From Burkholderiales bacterium (GTDB lineage: Bacteria; Pseudomonadota; Gammaproteobacteria; Burkholderiales; Burkholderiaceae_C), in contig CANFYD010000050.1 in assembly GCA_947450745.1 (NCBI GenBank), forward strand, positions 1 through 12,816: DNA of 12,816 bases, read 5' to 3'. Positions within the stretch are counted from its first letter, which is position 1. Every line of letters begins with the position of its first letter. The notes under the pieces were generated by a model. The model was not told the DNA's origin. It saw only the letters and a program-made list of their open reading frames with translations, and did no database searches. A program made the translations under genes and the position numbers. This document shows positions 7,122 through 12,816 of this stretch, in pieces.

Positions 7122-7125
7122 GCTC

Positions 7126-8523
7126 TCAAGCCAGGCCGAGCGCTTTCAGGCGGCGGTACAGGGTGCGCTCGCTGAGGCCAAGCTCGGTGGCCAGCTCGCG
7201 GCGGGTGCCCGGGAAGGTGGCGGCGCGCTGCGTCAACGCTTCGTCGCTGGTGCTCTTCAAGCGACTACGCGGCGCACCGCCAGGCAACAGCTCGGCCGGC
7301 GACACGGCAGACGGCAACTGCGGCAACTGCGGCTGCAGCGTCTGCAATGGCTGTAATGAGGACAGGCGACCGAACTCGTCGGGCATGTGCTCGGCGCGAA
7401 TGATGCCGTCATCGGCAAACAAGCGGGCCCGGTCGAGCACATTGCGCAGCTCGCGGATGTTGCCGGGCCAGTCGTGCGCTTGCAGCCGGGCCATCGCGGC
7501 GGGCTCCACCGACACGCGGTGCCGCGCGTTCGCGCCGCGCTGCAAAAACGAATCGACCAGCATCGGGATGTCGGCCGCGCGCTCACGCAGCGGTGGCAAG
7601 TGGACCGGGAAGGCGCTGATGCGGTAGTACAGGTCTTGCCGGAAGCGGCCGTCCGCCACCATCTGCTGCAGCGGTTTGTGGGTGGCCGCCACCAGCCTGA
7701 AGTTGGCTTGCTGGGTCTCGACGCTGCCGACCCGGCGGAACACGCCCGACTCGATCAGCCGCAACAGCTTGACCTGCATCGTCAGCGGCACGTCGCCCAT
7801 TTCATCCAGAAAGAGGGTGCCGCCCTCGGCCGTTTCGACCAGCCCTTTCTTGCGCGTATTCGCCCCAGTGAACGCGCCCTTTTCGTAGCCGAACAATTCG
7901 CTTTCGAACAGCGTTTCGGTCAGGCCCGAGCAGTCCACCACCACAAAAGGGCCGCTGGCGCGCTCGCTCGCCTCATGCACCGCATGCGCGAACAGCTCCT
8001 TGCCGGTGCCCGATTCACCCAGCAGCAGCACCGGCAACATCGACGGCCCGACCCGCTGCACCGCCGCCAGCGCGGTGTTGAAGGCCGGCGATCGGCCCAC
8101 CAAACCCTCGGCGCTGGGGCGGGCCGAGGCATTGCGCACCGTTGCCAGGCGCTCGACATAGGCCACCACCGCGCGGTCGGCATCCAGAATGGGGCGCAAC
8201 TCCACATCCACATGCTCGGGGCCGCGCGGCGTGTGGTGGATGTGCAGCACGCGGTCCGGGCCCTTCAGCTCGAAGGCCTTTTTCATCGGGCAATGCTCGC
8301 CCGCCTGGTCGCACGGCACGTCGTAGTGGTGCGAAATTTGGTAGCACTTGTGACCGATATAGGCCTTGCCCACCGTGCCGAACTGGCGCTGGTAGGCCGT
8401 GTTGGCCGCCAGGATGTTGTAGTCGGGGTCCAGCACGATCATCGGCTGCGCTTCGTGCTCCAGAAAGGAGATCAGCGCCTGCACCTGCGGCGCGGCAGTG
8501 GGATGGGGGGCTTTGTTTGGCAT
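7126..8523 (-). CDS. fisR: FisR-type sigma54-dependent activator sensing sulfane sulfur
   Basis: The 465-residue regulator has three parts. The N-terminal sensor (about 1-130, PAS-like) holds Cys60, Cys71 and Cys78; their C-x10-C-x6-C spacing is that of Cys53, Cys64 and Cys71 in Cupriavidus FisR, where they react with sulfane sulfur. The AAA+ domain (about 140-370) has Walker A GESGTGKE (169-176), the sigma54-contacting GAFTGA loop (216-221) and Walker B GGTLFLDE (234-241). A Fis-type helix-turn-helix closes the protein (about 437-462). I chose the ATG at 8523 over a TTG at 8583, because the extra 20 residues would be encoded by the repeat array; neither has a good Shine-Dalgarno. The gene lies between the cyd operon and the divergent sulfide operon, both with sigma54-type promoters, so it probably activates both. 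NorR-like regulators are the nearest alternative, but they lack this cysteine set. Confidence 0.9.
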   Translation of the reverse strand: MPNKAPHPTAAPQVQALISFLEHEAQPMIVLDPDYNILAANTAYQRQFGTVGKAYIGHKCYQISHHYDVPCDQAGEHCPMKKAFELKGPDRVLHIHHTPRGPEHVDVELRPILDADRAVVAYVERLATVRNASARPSAEGLVGRSPAFNTALAAVQRVGPSMLPVLLLGESGTGKELFAHAVHEASERASGPFVVVDCSGLTETLFESELFGYEKGAFTGANTRKKGLVETAEGGTLFLDEMGDVPLTMQVKLLRLIESGVFRRVGSVETQQANFRLVAATHKPLQQMVADGRFRQDLYYRISAFPVHLPPLRERAADIPMLVDSFLQRGANARHRVSVEPAAMARLQAHDWPGNIRELRNVLDRARLFADDGIIRAEHMPDEFGRLSSLQPLQTLQPQLPQLPSAVSPAELLPGGAPRSRLKSTSDEALTQRAATFPGTRRELATELGLSERTLYRRLKALGLA

Positions 8524-8558
8524 GAGCGTTGGCAGAGTTCGGGCGATTGTGCCCCGCA

Positions 8559-8582
8559 CTGCCAGCACTGCCAAACCTGCCA
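8559..8582. repeat. Three CTGCCA units at exact 9-bp spacing upstream of fisR
   Basis: CTGCCA occurs at 8559-8564, 8568-8573 and 8577-8582, with AGCA or AAC between units. Read on the minus strand this is TTTGGCAGGTTTGGCAGTG and onward, 36-60 bases before the fisR ATG. A single TTGGCAG also lies at 8529-8535. The array could bind FisR, both to activate the plus-strand operon and to control fisR itself. It could equally be a dispersed nonamer repeat. Confidence 0.5.
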
Positions 8583-8595
8583 AATCAGCGCAGAA

Positions 8596-8631
8596 CTGCC
8601 ACTTAGCCTGACAAATCGCTCAGACTGGCAG
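8596..8631. promoter_or_regulatory. CTGCCA...TGGCAG inverted repeat, candidate UAS of the sulfide operon
   Basis: CTGCCA (8596-8601) and TGGCAG (8626-8631) face each other across 24 bases, about 88-123 bases upstream of the -24 element at 8719. The half-site is the one found as tight dyads upstream of the cyd promoter. The distance suits an enhancer-bound sigma54 activator. The wide spacer makes this a weaker dyad than those at 6929-6986. Confidence 0.4.
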
Positions 8632-8678
8632 CAAGGCCACGCGTCAGGGCACCGTCAACCGCCCACAAAGTCTTTTCG

Positions 8679-8691
8679 TATCAACAACTTA
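8679..8691 (+). promoter_or_regulatory. IHF binding site between UAS and sigma54 promoter
   Basis: TATCAACAACTTA matches the IHF consensus WATCAANNNNTTR at every defined position. It sits in an AT-rich island (about 8671-8700) in otherwise GC-rich DNA, between the CTGCCA repeats and the -24/-12 element 28 bases downstream. That is where IHF loops the enhancer onto sigma54 polymerase. Confidence 0.55.
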
Positions 8692-8718
8692 ATAAATATC
8701 AGCCGAGACGGATCAAGA

Positions 8719-8733
8719 TGGCACGCGTCTTGA
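8719..8733 (+). promoter_or_regulatory. Sigma54-type (-24/-12) promoter for the sulfide-oxidation operon
   Basis: TGGCACGCGTCTTGA has a perfect -24 half TGGCACG, the strict 10-base GG-to-GA spacing and a -12 half TTGA, one base off TTGC. Transcription would start near 8745, giving a leader of about 70 bases before the first gene at 8815. An exact IHF match lies just upstream and a sigma54 activator gene is divergent from it. In Cupriavidus, FisR is known to activate a sigma54-dependent pdo-sqr operon, which matches the genes downstream here. Confidence 0.65.
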
Positions 8734-8814
8734 TATGTCTATGTGGACAAGCATCTGATCGCCCTGCCCCTTACGCTCAGCCCGAGCGCTCAAGCCACCC
8801 GAAGGAGACTCCTG

Positions 8815-9009
8815 ATGAAAAAGAACGAAGGCACCCTGGACCGTGCATTGCGCATTGCTGCCGGCCTGATCTTGATCGGCTTGGCCGCGACGCATGTCGT
8901 CGGGCCCTGGGGTTATATCGGCATCGCGCCGTTGCTCATCGGTGCCGTGGGCATCTGCCCGCTGTACGCGCTGCTGCGCATCAACACCTGCCCCCTCAAC
9001 CGCCGTTGA
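8815..9009 (+). CDS. DUF2892 (YgaP-like) small inner-membrane protein
   Basis: The 64-residue protein has two hydrophobic helices (about 12-28 and 33-52) separated by a short GPWGYIG turn. It ends GICPLYALLRINTCPLNRR, with Cys48 and Cys59. This is the DUF2892 pattern, also seen as the membrane part of the rhodanese YgaP and in many sulfide-oxidation operons. I chose the ATG at 8815 because AAGGAG (8802-8807) precedes it by 7 bases; a longer reading from 8743 would begin at the predicted transcript start and add only non-family residues. It is the first gene of the sulfide operon. The exact role is not established. The conserved cysteines at the membrane face suggest handling of sulfur carriers or of a transported sulfur species, but that is inference. 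Confidence 0.88.
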   Translation: MKKNEGTLDRALRIAAGLILIGLAATHVVGPWGYIGIAPLLIGAVGICPLYALLRINTCPLNRR

Positions 9010-9061
9010 AAGCCGCCGCCAAACGCAGCCGCCAAAAGCCGCCGTTAAGAACCGCCGTTGA
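8998..9061. repeat. Short direct repeats spanning the DUF2892 stop and the following spacer
   Basis: AACCGCCGTTGA occurs at 8998-9009, where it ends the DUF2892 gene, and again at 9050-9061. A related GCCGCCGTTAA lies at 9038-9048, and GCCGCCAAA appears twice between them. The 69-base spacer therefore looks like slippage or local duplication of the gene end. No hairpin or promoter is evident in it. Confidence 0.5.
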
Positions 9062-9078
9062 TCAAGCCTAAGGAATTT

Positions 9079-9975
9079 ATGAACACCACCCACTCTTTGC
9101 AAGTCGAAGGCTTCTTCGACGCCGGCACTTGGACCGTCAGCTACCTCGTCCTCGACCAGAAAACCCGCCAATGTGCGCTGATCGACAGCGTGCTCGATTA
9201 CGACCCCAAGTCGGGCCGCACGGCGCACACCCACGCCGATCTGCTGATTGCGCGCGTCCGCGAGCTCGGCGCCAGCGTGCAGTGGATCCTGGAAACCCAT
9301 GTGCATGCCGACCACTTGTCGGCAGCGCCCTACCTGAAGCAGCAACTGGGCGGCCAGTTGGGCATCGGTGAGCACATCAAGACGGTGCAGAACGTGTTCG
9401 GCCAGTTGTTCAACGCGGGCAGTGACTTTGCGCGCGACGGCAGCCAGTTCGACCGCCTGTTCGCCGACGGCGAGCAATTCCACATCGGCAGCCTGCCGGT
9501 GCGGGCGATGCACACGCCGGGCCACACCCCCGCCTGCATGACTTATGTGGTCAGCGACGGCGAAGGCATCCACAAGACCACGGCGGCCTTCGTCGGCGAC
9601 ACGCTCTTCATGCCCGACTACGGCACCGCCCGCTGCGACTTCCCCGGTGGCGACGCGCGCACGCTCTACCGCTCGATCAACAAGGTGCTGAGCCTGCCGC
9701 CCGAGACCCTGCTCTATATGTGCCACGACTACCAGCCCGGCGGTCGCGAGGTGCAGTTCGTCAGCACGGTCGGTGACGAGCGGACCCAAAACGTCCATGT
9801 CCGCAACGGCATCAGCGAGGAAGAGTTCGTCGCGATGCGCCACGCCCGCGACGCCACGCTCGGCATGCCCACGCTGATCTTGCCGTCGGTGCAAGTGAAT
9901 ATGCGCGCCGGTCAATTGCCCGAGCCCGAGGCGAATGGCACCCGTTACATCAAGATTCCACTGAACGCCGTTTGA
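9079..9975 (+). CDS. pdo: Persulfide dioxygenase, ETHE1/Blh-type metallo-beta-lactamase fold
   Basis: The 298-residue enzyme shows the metallo-beta-lactamase motif THVHADH (73-79), TPGHTPAC (146-153), VGDTLF (172-177) and the ETHE1/Blh segment PDYGTARCDFPGGD (179-192). By analogy with ETHE1 the mononuclear iron ligands should be His74, His149 and Asp174. Such enzymes oxidise glutathione persulfide with O2 to sulfite and glutathione, removing the sulfane sulfur made by SQR. I used the ATG at 9079, preceded closely by AAGGA (9070-9074), over an upstream TTG at 9058. Unlike Blh of Xylella and Agrobacterium, it has no N-terminal DUF442 domain; here that domain is attached to the next gene product. 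It lies 69 bases after DUF2892 and 64 before sqr. Substrate choice is from family knowledge; a glyoxalase II role is less likely in this context. Confidence 0.9.
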   Translation: MNTTHSLQVEGFFDAGTWTVSYLVLDQKTRQCALIDSVLDYDPKSGRTAHTHADLLIARVRELGASVQWILETHVHADHLSAAPYLKQQLGGQLGIGEHIKTVQNVFGQLFNAGSDFARDGSQFDRLFADGEQFHIGSLPVRAMHTPGHTPACMTYVVSDGEGIHKTTAAFVGDTLFMPDYGTARCDFPGGDARTLYRSINKVLSLPPETLLYMCHDYQPGGREVQFVSTVGDERTQNVHVRNGISEEEFVAMRHARDATLGMPTLILPSVQVNMRAGQLPEPEANGTRYIKIPLNAV

Positions 9976-10039
9976 TTGAACCCCGACCCCGAGCCTCGTG
10001 AGCACTGCCTCATGAAGAAGCCCAACCAGAGACAAGTCC

Positions 10040-11707
10040 ATGGACATCAAAGCACTGACAGCCGAACTCTCCGTCGCACCCCAGATCGCTGCTGCCGACA
10101 TGCGCGCCGTAGCCGAGGCCGGCTTCCGCTCGGTGATCTGCAACCGCCCGGACGGCGAAGGGGCCGACCAGCCCGGCTACAGCGAACTGGAGCGGGCTGC
10201 CAAGGAACAGGGGCTGGCCGTGCGCTACTTGCCGGCCGAGTCGGGCAAGGTCACCGATGCACAGGGCCAAGCTTTCGGCACCTTGCTGGCCGAGTTGCCC
10301 AAACCGGTGCTGGCCTTTTGCCGTACCGGCATGCGCTCGACCACGATGTGGGCGCTGTCGCAGGCCGGTCAGTTGCCCTTGCCGCAGATCATCGAACGCG
10401 CGGCCCAGGCCGGGTTCGACCTCAAAGGCGTCGTGCGGCGCATCGTCAACGGCGGCAAGACGCCGGTGGAAGTGGCCGATGCCAGTCATGACGTGGTGAT
10501 CATCGGCGGCGGCGCGGCCGGTATCGCGGTGGCGGCCAGCCTGCTCGCGCGCAGCCCGGGCCTGGACATCGCCATCATCGACCCGGCCGACATCCACTAC
10601 TACCAGCCCGGCTGGACGATGGTGGGAGCCGGCGTGTTCAAGCCTGCCACCACGGCGCGCACGATGGCGTCGGTGCTGCCGCGCGGCGTGCACTGGATCA
10701 AATCGGCCGTGGCCGCCTTCGAGCCCGAGCGCAATGCGGTCATCCTCGATGGCTGCCGGGTCGTCAAGTACCAACAACTGGTGGTCTGCCCGGGCCTCAA
10801 GCTCGACTGGCACGGCATCGCAGGCCTGCCCGAGACGCTCGGCCGCAACGGCGTCACCTCCAACTACCGCTTCGACCTGGCCAGCTACACCTGGCAGCTG
10901 GTACAGCAACTGCATCGCGGCACGGCCATCTTCACGCAGCCGCCGATGCCGATCAAATGCGCCGGGGCACCGCAAAAAGCGATGTATCTGTCGGCCGACC
11001 ACTGGCGCCGCACCGGCGTGCTGAAGGCCGTCGACATCCAGTTCTGCAATGCCGGCGCGGTCTTGTTCGGTGTGCCCGATTACGTGCCGGCGCTGATGGA
11101 ATATGTCGAGGCTTACGGCATCGGGCTGAACTTTGGCCAGACGTTGATTTCGGTGGACGGACCGGCCAAGAAGGCCGTCTTCAGCCAAGCCAAGGCCGAC
11201 GGGACGAAGGCGCTGATCACGCGGGAGTTCGACCTGCTGCATGTCGTGCCGCCGCAAAAAGCGCCGGACTTCGTGCGCGTCAGCCCGCTTGCCGATGCGG
11301 CCGGCTGGATCGACGTTGACATGGCCAGTTTGCGTCACAAGACCTTCGCCAACATCTTTGCGCTCGGTGACGCGGCCAACACGCCGAATGCCAAGACAGC
11401 GGCAGCGGCGCGCAAGCAGGCCCCGGTGGTGGCGCACAACCTGCTGGTCACTCGCGGCGTGCTGCAGGGCGAGGCCCAGTACGACGGCTACGGCTCCTGC
11501 CCGCTGACGGTAGCGCGCGGCAAGATCGTGCTGGCCGAGTTCACTTACGGCGGCAAGCTGGCACCGAGTTTTCCGAAGTGGCTGATCGACGGCACCCGTC
11601 CATCGGCGCTGGCCTGGTACCTGAAGGAGCGCATCCTGCCACCGCTCTACTGGGACGCGATGCTGAAGGGCCGTGAATGGATGGCGCAACCCGAGATGGT
11701 GGGCTGA
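10040..11707 (+). CDS. sqr: DUF442 (rhodanese/phosphatase-like) fused to sulfide:quinone oxidoreductase
   Basis: This 555-residue protein has two domains. Residues 1-110 form a DUF442 domain with the loop FCRTGMRS around Cys94 (C-x4-R, rhodanese-like). Residues about 150-545 are a flavoprotein: the FAD-binding VVIIGGGAAG (152-161), then Cys307 in KCAGAPQK and Cys487 in GYGSCPLT, the pair that forms the redox-active disulfide or trisulfide in human SQOR. This indicates a type II SQR that oxidises H2S, delivers electrons to quinone and hands sulfane sulfur to a thiol acceptor. Cys250 is a further cysteine. The DUF442 domain probably relays sulfur to that acceptor or to the dioxygenase next door. 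I recall similar fusions under the name bifunctional protein tyrosine phosphatase/FAD-dependent oxidoreductase. The start has only a weak purine-rich site upstream. The stop overlaps the SulP start by one base. Confidence 0.93.
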   Translation: MDIKALTAELSVAPQIAAADMRAVAEAGFRSVICNRPDGEGADQPGYSELERAAKEQGLAVRYLPAESGKVTDAQGQAFGTLLAELPKPVLAFCRTGMRSTTMWALSQAGQLPLPQIIERAAQAGFDLKGVVRRIVNGGKTPVEVADASHDVVIIGGGAAGIAVAASLLARSPGLDIAIIDPADIHYYQPGWTMVGAGVFKPATTARTMASVLPRGVHWIKSAVAAFEPERNAVILDGCRVVKYQQLVVCPGLKLDWHGIAGLPETLGRNGVTSNYRFDLASYTWQLVQQLHRGTAIFTQPPMPIKCAGAPQKAMYLSADHWRRTGVLKAVDIQFCNAGAVLFGVPDYVPALMEYVEAYGIGLNFGQTLISVDGPAKKAVFSQAKADGTKALITREFDLLHVVPPQKAPDFVRVSPLADAAGWIDVDMASLRHKTFANIFALGDAANTPNAKTAAAARKQAPVVAHNLLVTRGVLQGEAQYDGYGSCPLTVARGKIVLAEFTYGGKLAPSFPKWLIDGTRPSALAWYLKERILPPLYWDAMLKGREWMAQPEMVG

Positions 11708-12816
11708 TGGCACTGACCACACCCTGGCGGCAATGGTTGCCGTCCCTGCCCGTGCTCGAATGGGGTCGGCGCTACGACCGCGAGACCTTTGTCAGCGACG
11801 GCGTGGCGGCTTTGATCGTCACCATCATGCTGATACCGCAGAGCCTGGCTTATGCGCTGCTGGCCGGCTTGCCGGCCGAGGTGGGCCTGTACGCCAGCGT
11901 GGCACCGCTGCTGCTGTACGCCATCTTCGGCAGCAGCCGTGTGCTGGCCGTGGGGCCGGTGGCCGTCGTGTCGCTGATGACGGCAGCCGCCATCGGCGAC
12001 TACGCCGCAGCCGGGTCACCGGCCTATTGGGCGGCGGCCATCACGCTGGCCTTTTTGTCGGGTGCGATGCTGCTGGCGATGGGCTTGCTGCGGCTCGGCT
12101 TCCTGGCCAGCTTTTTGAGCCACCCGGTCATCTCCGGCTTTATTTCGGCCTCCGGCTTGCTGATCGCCGCCAGCCAGTTGAAGACGCTGATGGGGGTGAA
12201 GGCCGAAGGCCACAGCCTCGTGTCGCTGCTGGCTTCACTTGCCCACCAGGTGCAGAACACCCACCTGCTGACGCTGCTCGTCGGCGTGCTCGCCACCGCC
12301 TTCCTGTTCTGGGTGCGCAAGGGACTCAAGCCGCTGCTGCTGAGCTGGGGCCTGGGCGCCAGGGCGGCCGATGTCATCGCCAAGACCGGGCCGGTGGCCG
12401 CCATCGCCGTGACCACCGGGCTGGCCTGGGCCTTGGGCTGGCAAGCGCAGGGCATGAAGATCGTCGGCACCATCCCGCAAGGGCTGCCGCCGCTGACCCT
12501 GCCGGTTTGGGATTTGGCCCTGTGGAAGGATTTGTTCGTGCCGGCCCTGCTGATCAGCGTGGTGGGCTTTGTCGAATCGGTGTCGGTGGGGCAAACGCTG
12601 GCCGCCAAGCGGCGCCAGCGCATCGAGCCAGACCAAGAACTGGTCGCCCTGGGTGCCAGCAACCTGTCGGCCGCGTTCACTGGCGGCTTCCCGGTGACCG
12701 GCGGGTTTGCGCGCTCGGTCGTCAACTTCGATGCCGGGGCGCGCACGCCGGCTGCGGGCGTGTTCACGGCCATCGGCATCACCTTGGCCTCGCTGCTGCT
12801 GACCCCGGCGCTGTAC
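11707..12816 (+). CDS. SulP family anion transporter, C-terminus beyond the window
   Basis: The first 370 codons are in view and the frame is open to the right edge. The start ATG shares one base with the sqr stop (TGATG), so translation is coupled. SulP motifs are clear: DGVAALIVTIMLIPQSLAYA (31-50), GLPAEVGLYASVAPLLLYA (54-72), the GSSRVLAVGPVAVVSL stretch (75-90), and the FPVTGGFARSVVNFDAGA region (328-345). The family carries sulfate, bicarbonate and other anions, usually by H+ or Na+ symport or by exchange. In this operon it plausibly moves sulfate, sulfite or thiosulfate made by the dioxygenase, but the direction and ion cannot be read from the sequence. The cytoplasmic STAS domain expected after about residue 430 is outside the window, so its presence is unknown. 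Confidence 0.92.
   Translation, partial: MALTTPWRQWLPSLPVLEWGRRYDRETFVSDGVAALIVTIMLIPQSLAYALLAGLPAEVGLYASVAPLLLYAIFGSSRVLAVGPVAVVSLMTAAAIGDYAAAGSPAYWAAAITLAFLSGAMLLAMGLLRLGFLASFLSHPVISGFISASGLLIAASQLKTLMGVKAEGHSLVSLLASLAHQVQNTHLLTLLVGVLATAFLFWVRKGLKPLLLSWGLGARAADVIAKTGPVAAIAVTTGLAWALGWQAQGMKIVGTIPQGLPPLTLPVWDLALWKDLFVPALLISVVGFVESVSVGQTLAAKRRQRIEPDQELVALGASNLSAAFTGGFPVTGGFARSVVNFDAGARTPAAGVFTAIGITLASLLLTPALY

Larger units (their letters stand above)
6727..7125. other. Intergenic control region between fisR and cydD
   Basis: These 399 bases separate the fisR stop from the cydD start, both genes reading leftwards. I see no credible gene. From left to right the region holds a cydD leader with CTGCCA units (6796-6818), a minus-strand sigma54-type promoter (6858-6872), an IHF-like site (6901-6913), CTGCC/GGCAG inverted repeats (6929-6986), a stretch with more GGCAG copies (7023-7048) and a REP-like inverted doublet (7049-7121). 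By eye GGCAG or CTGCC occurs about 11 times, against roughly 1.6 expected for random DNA of about 66% GC. That expectation is a rough hand estimate. Confidence 0.6.

Noticed and set aside
6730..7356. Plus-strand open frame across the cydD-fisR gap
   Set aside because: It overlaps the fisR 3' end in antisense and the promoter region. No family feature or ribosome binding site was seen.
8743..8814. N-terminal extension of the DUF2892 protein from 8743
   Set aside because: It begins at the predicted transcription start, and a strong AAGGAG precedes the ATG at 8815, where the family sequence begins.
10010..11722. Minus-strand open frame of 570 codons opposite sqr
   Set aside because: Antisense to an SQR with intact FAD and cysteine motifs; its composition is His/Arg/Gln-rich.

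Overview
The window is GC-rich DNA with tightly packed genes. The protein families suggest a betaproteobacterium, most likely of the Burkholderiales; this is an inference from gene content, not a taxonomic match. I see no rRNA, tRNA, CRISPR array, insertion sequence or phage gene.

Left half, all on the minus strand: a cydD-cydC-cydA-cydB-cydX operon (6726 down to 286). It encodes the CydDC thiol exporter needed for assembly and all three subunits of cytochrome bd quinol oxidase, including a 49-residue CydX. Downstream on the same strand is the signal-peptide-bearing N-terminus of a further gene cut by the window edge (126 down to 1).

Middle: a minus-strand sigma54 activator (8523 down to 7126) with a three-cysteine cluster spaced C-x10-C-x6-C. 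This matches FisR, the sulfane-sulfur sensor known from Cupriavidus. Control regions lie on both sides of it.

Right half, on the plus strand: a sulfide-oxidation operon. It encodes a small DUF2892 membrane protein, an ETHE1/Blh-type persulfide dioxygenase, a DUF442 (rhodanese/phosphatase-like) domain fused to sulfide:quinone oxidoreductase, and a SulP anion transporter that runs off the right edge.

Main observation: the two operons on either side of fisR each carry a near-identical sigma54-type promoter, TGGCACGC-T/G-TCTTGA. One reads into cydD (6872 down to 6858) and the other into the sulfide operon (8719-8733). Both show the same order of parts: GGCAG/CTGCC repeats far upstream, an IHF-like site in between, then the -24/-12 element. 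I infer that FisR turns on the sulfide-oxidising enzymes together with a terminal oxidase that tolerates sulfide. SQR would feed electrons from H2S into quinone and cytochrome bd would pass them to O2 while haem-copper oxidases are inhibited. The result would be a sulfide-to-oxygen respiratory and detoxification module under one regulator.

Other structure of note: a REP-like inverted doublet with compensatory base changes just after fisR; 9-bp tandem arrays inside cydA and on both sides of fisR; and an Ala/Gly-rich linker in CydD.
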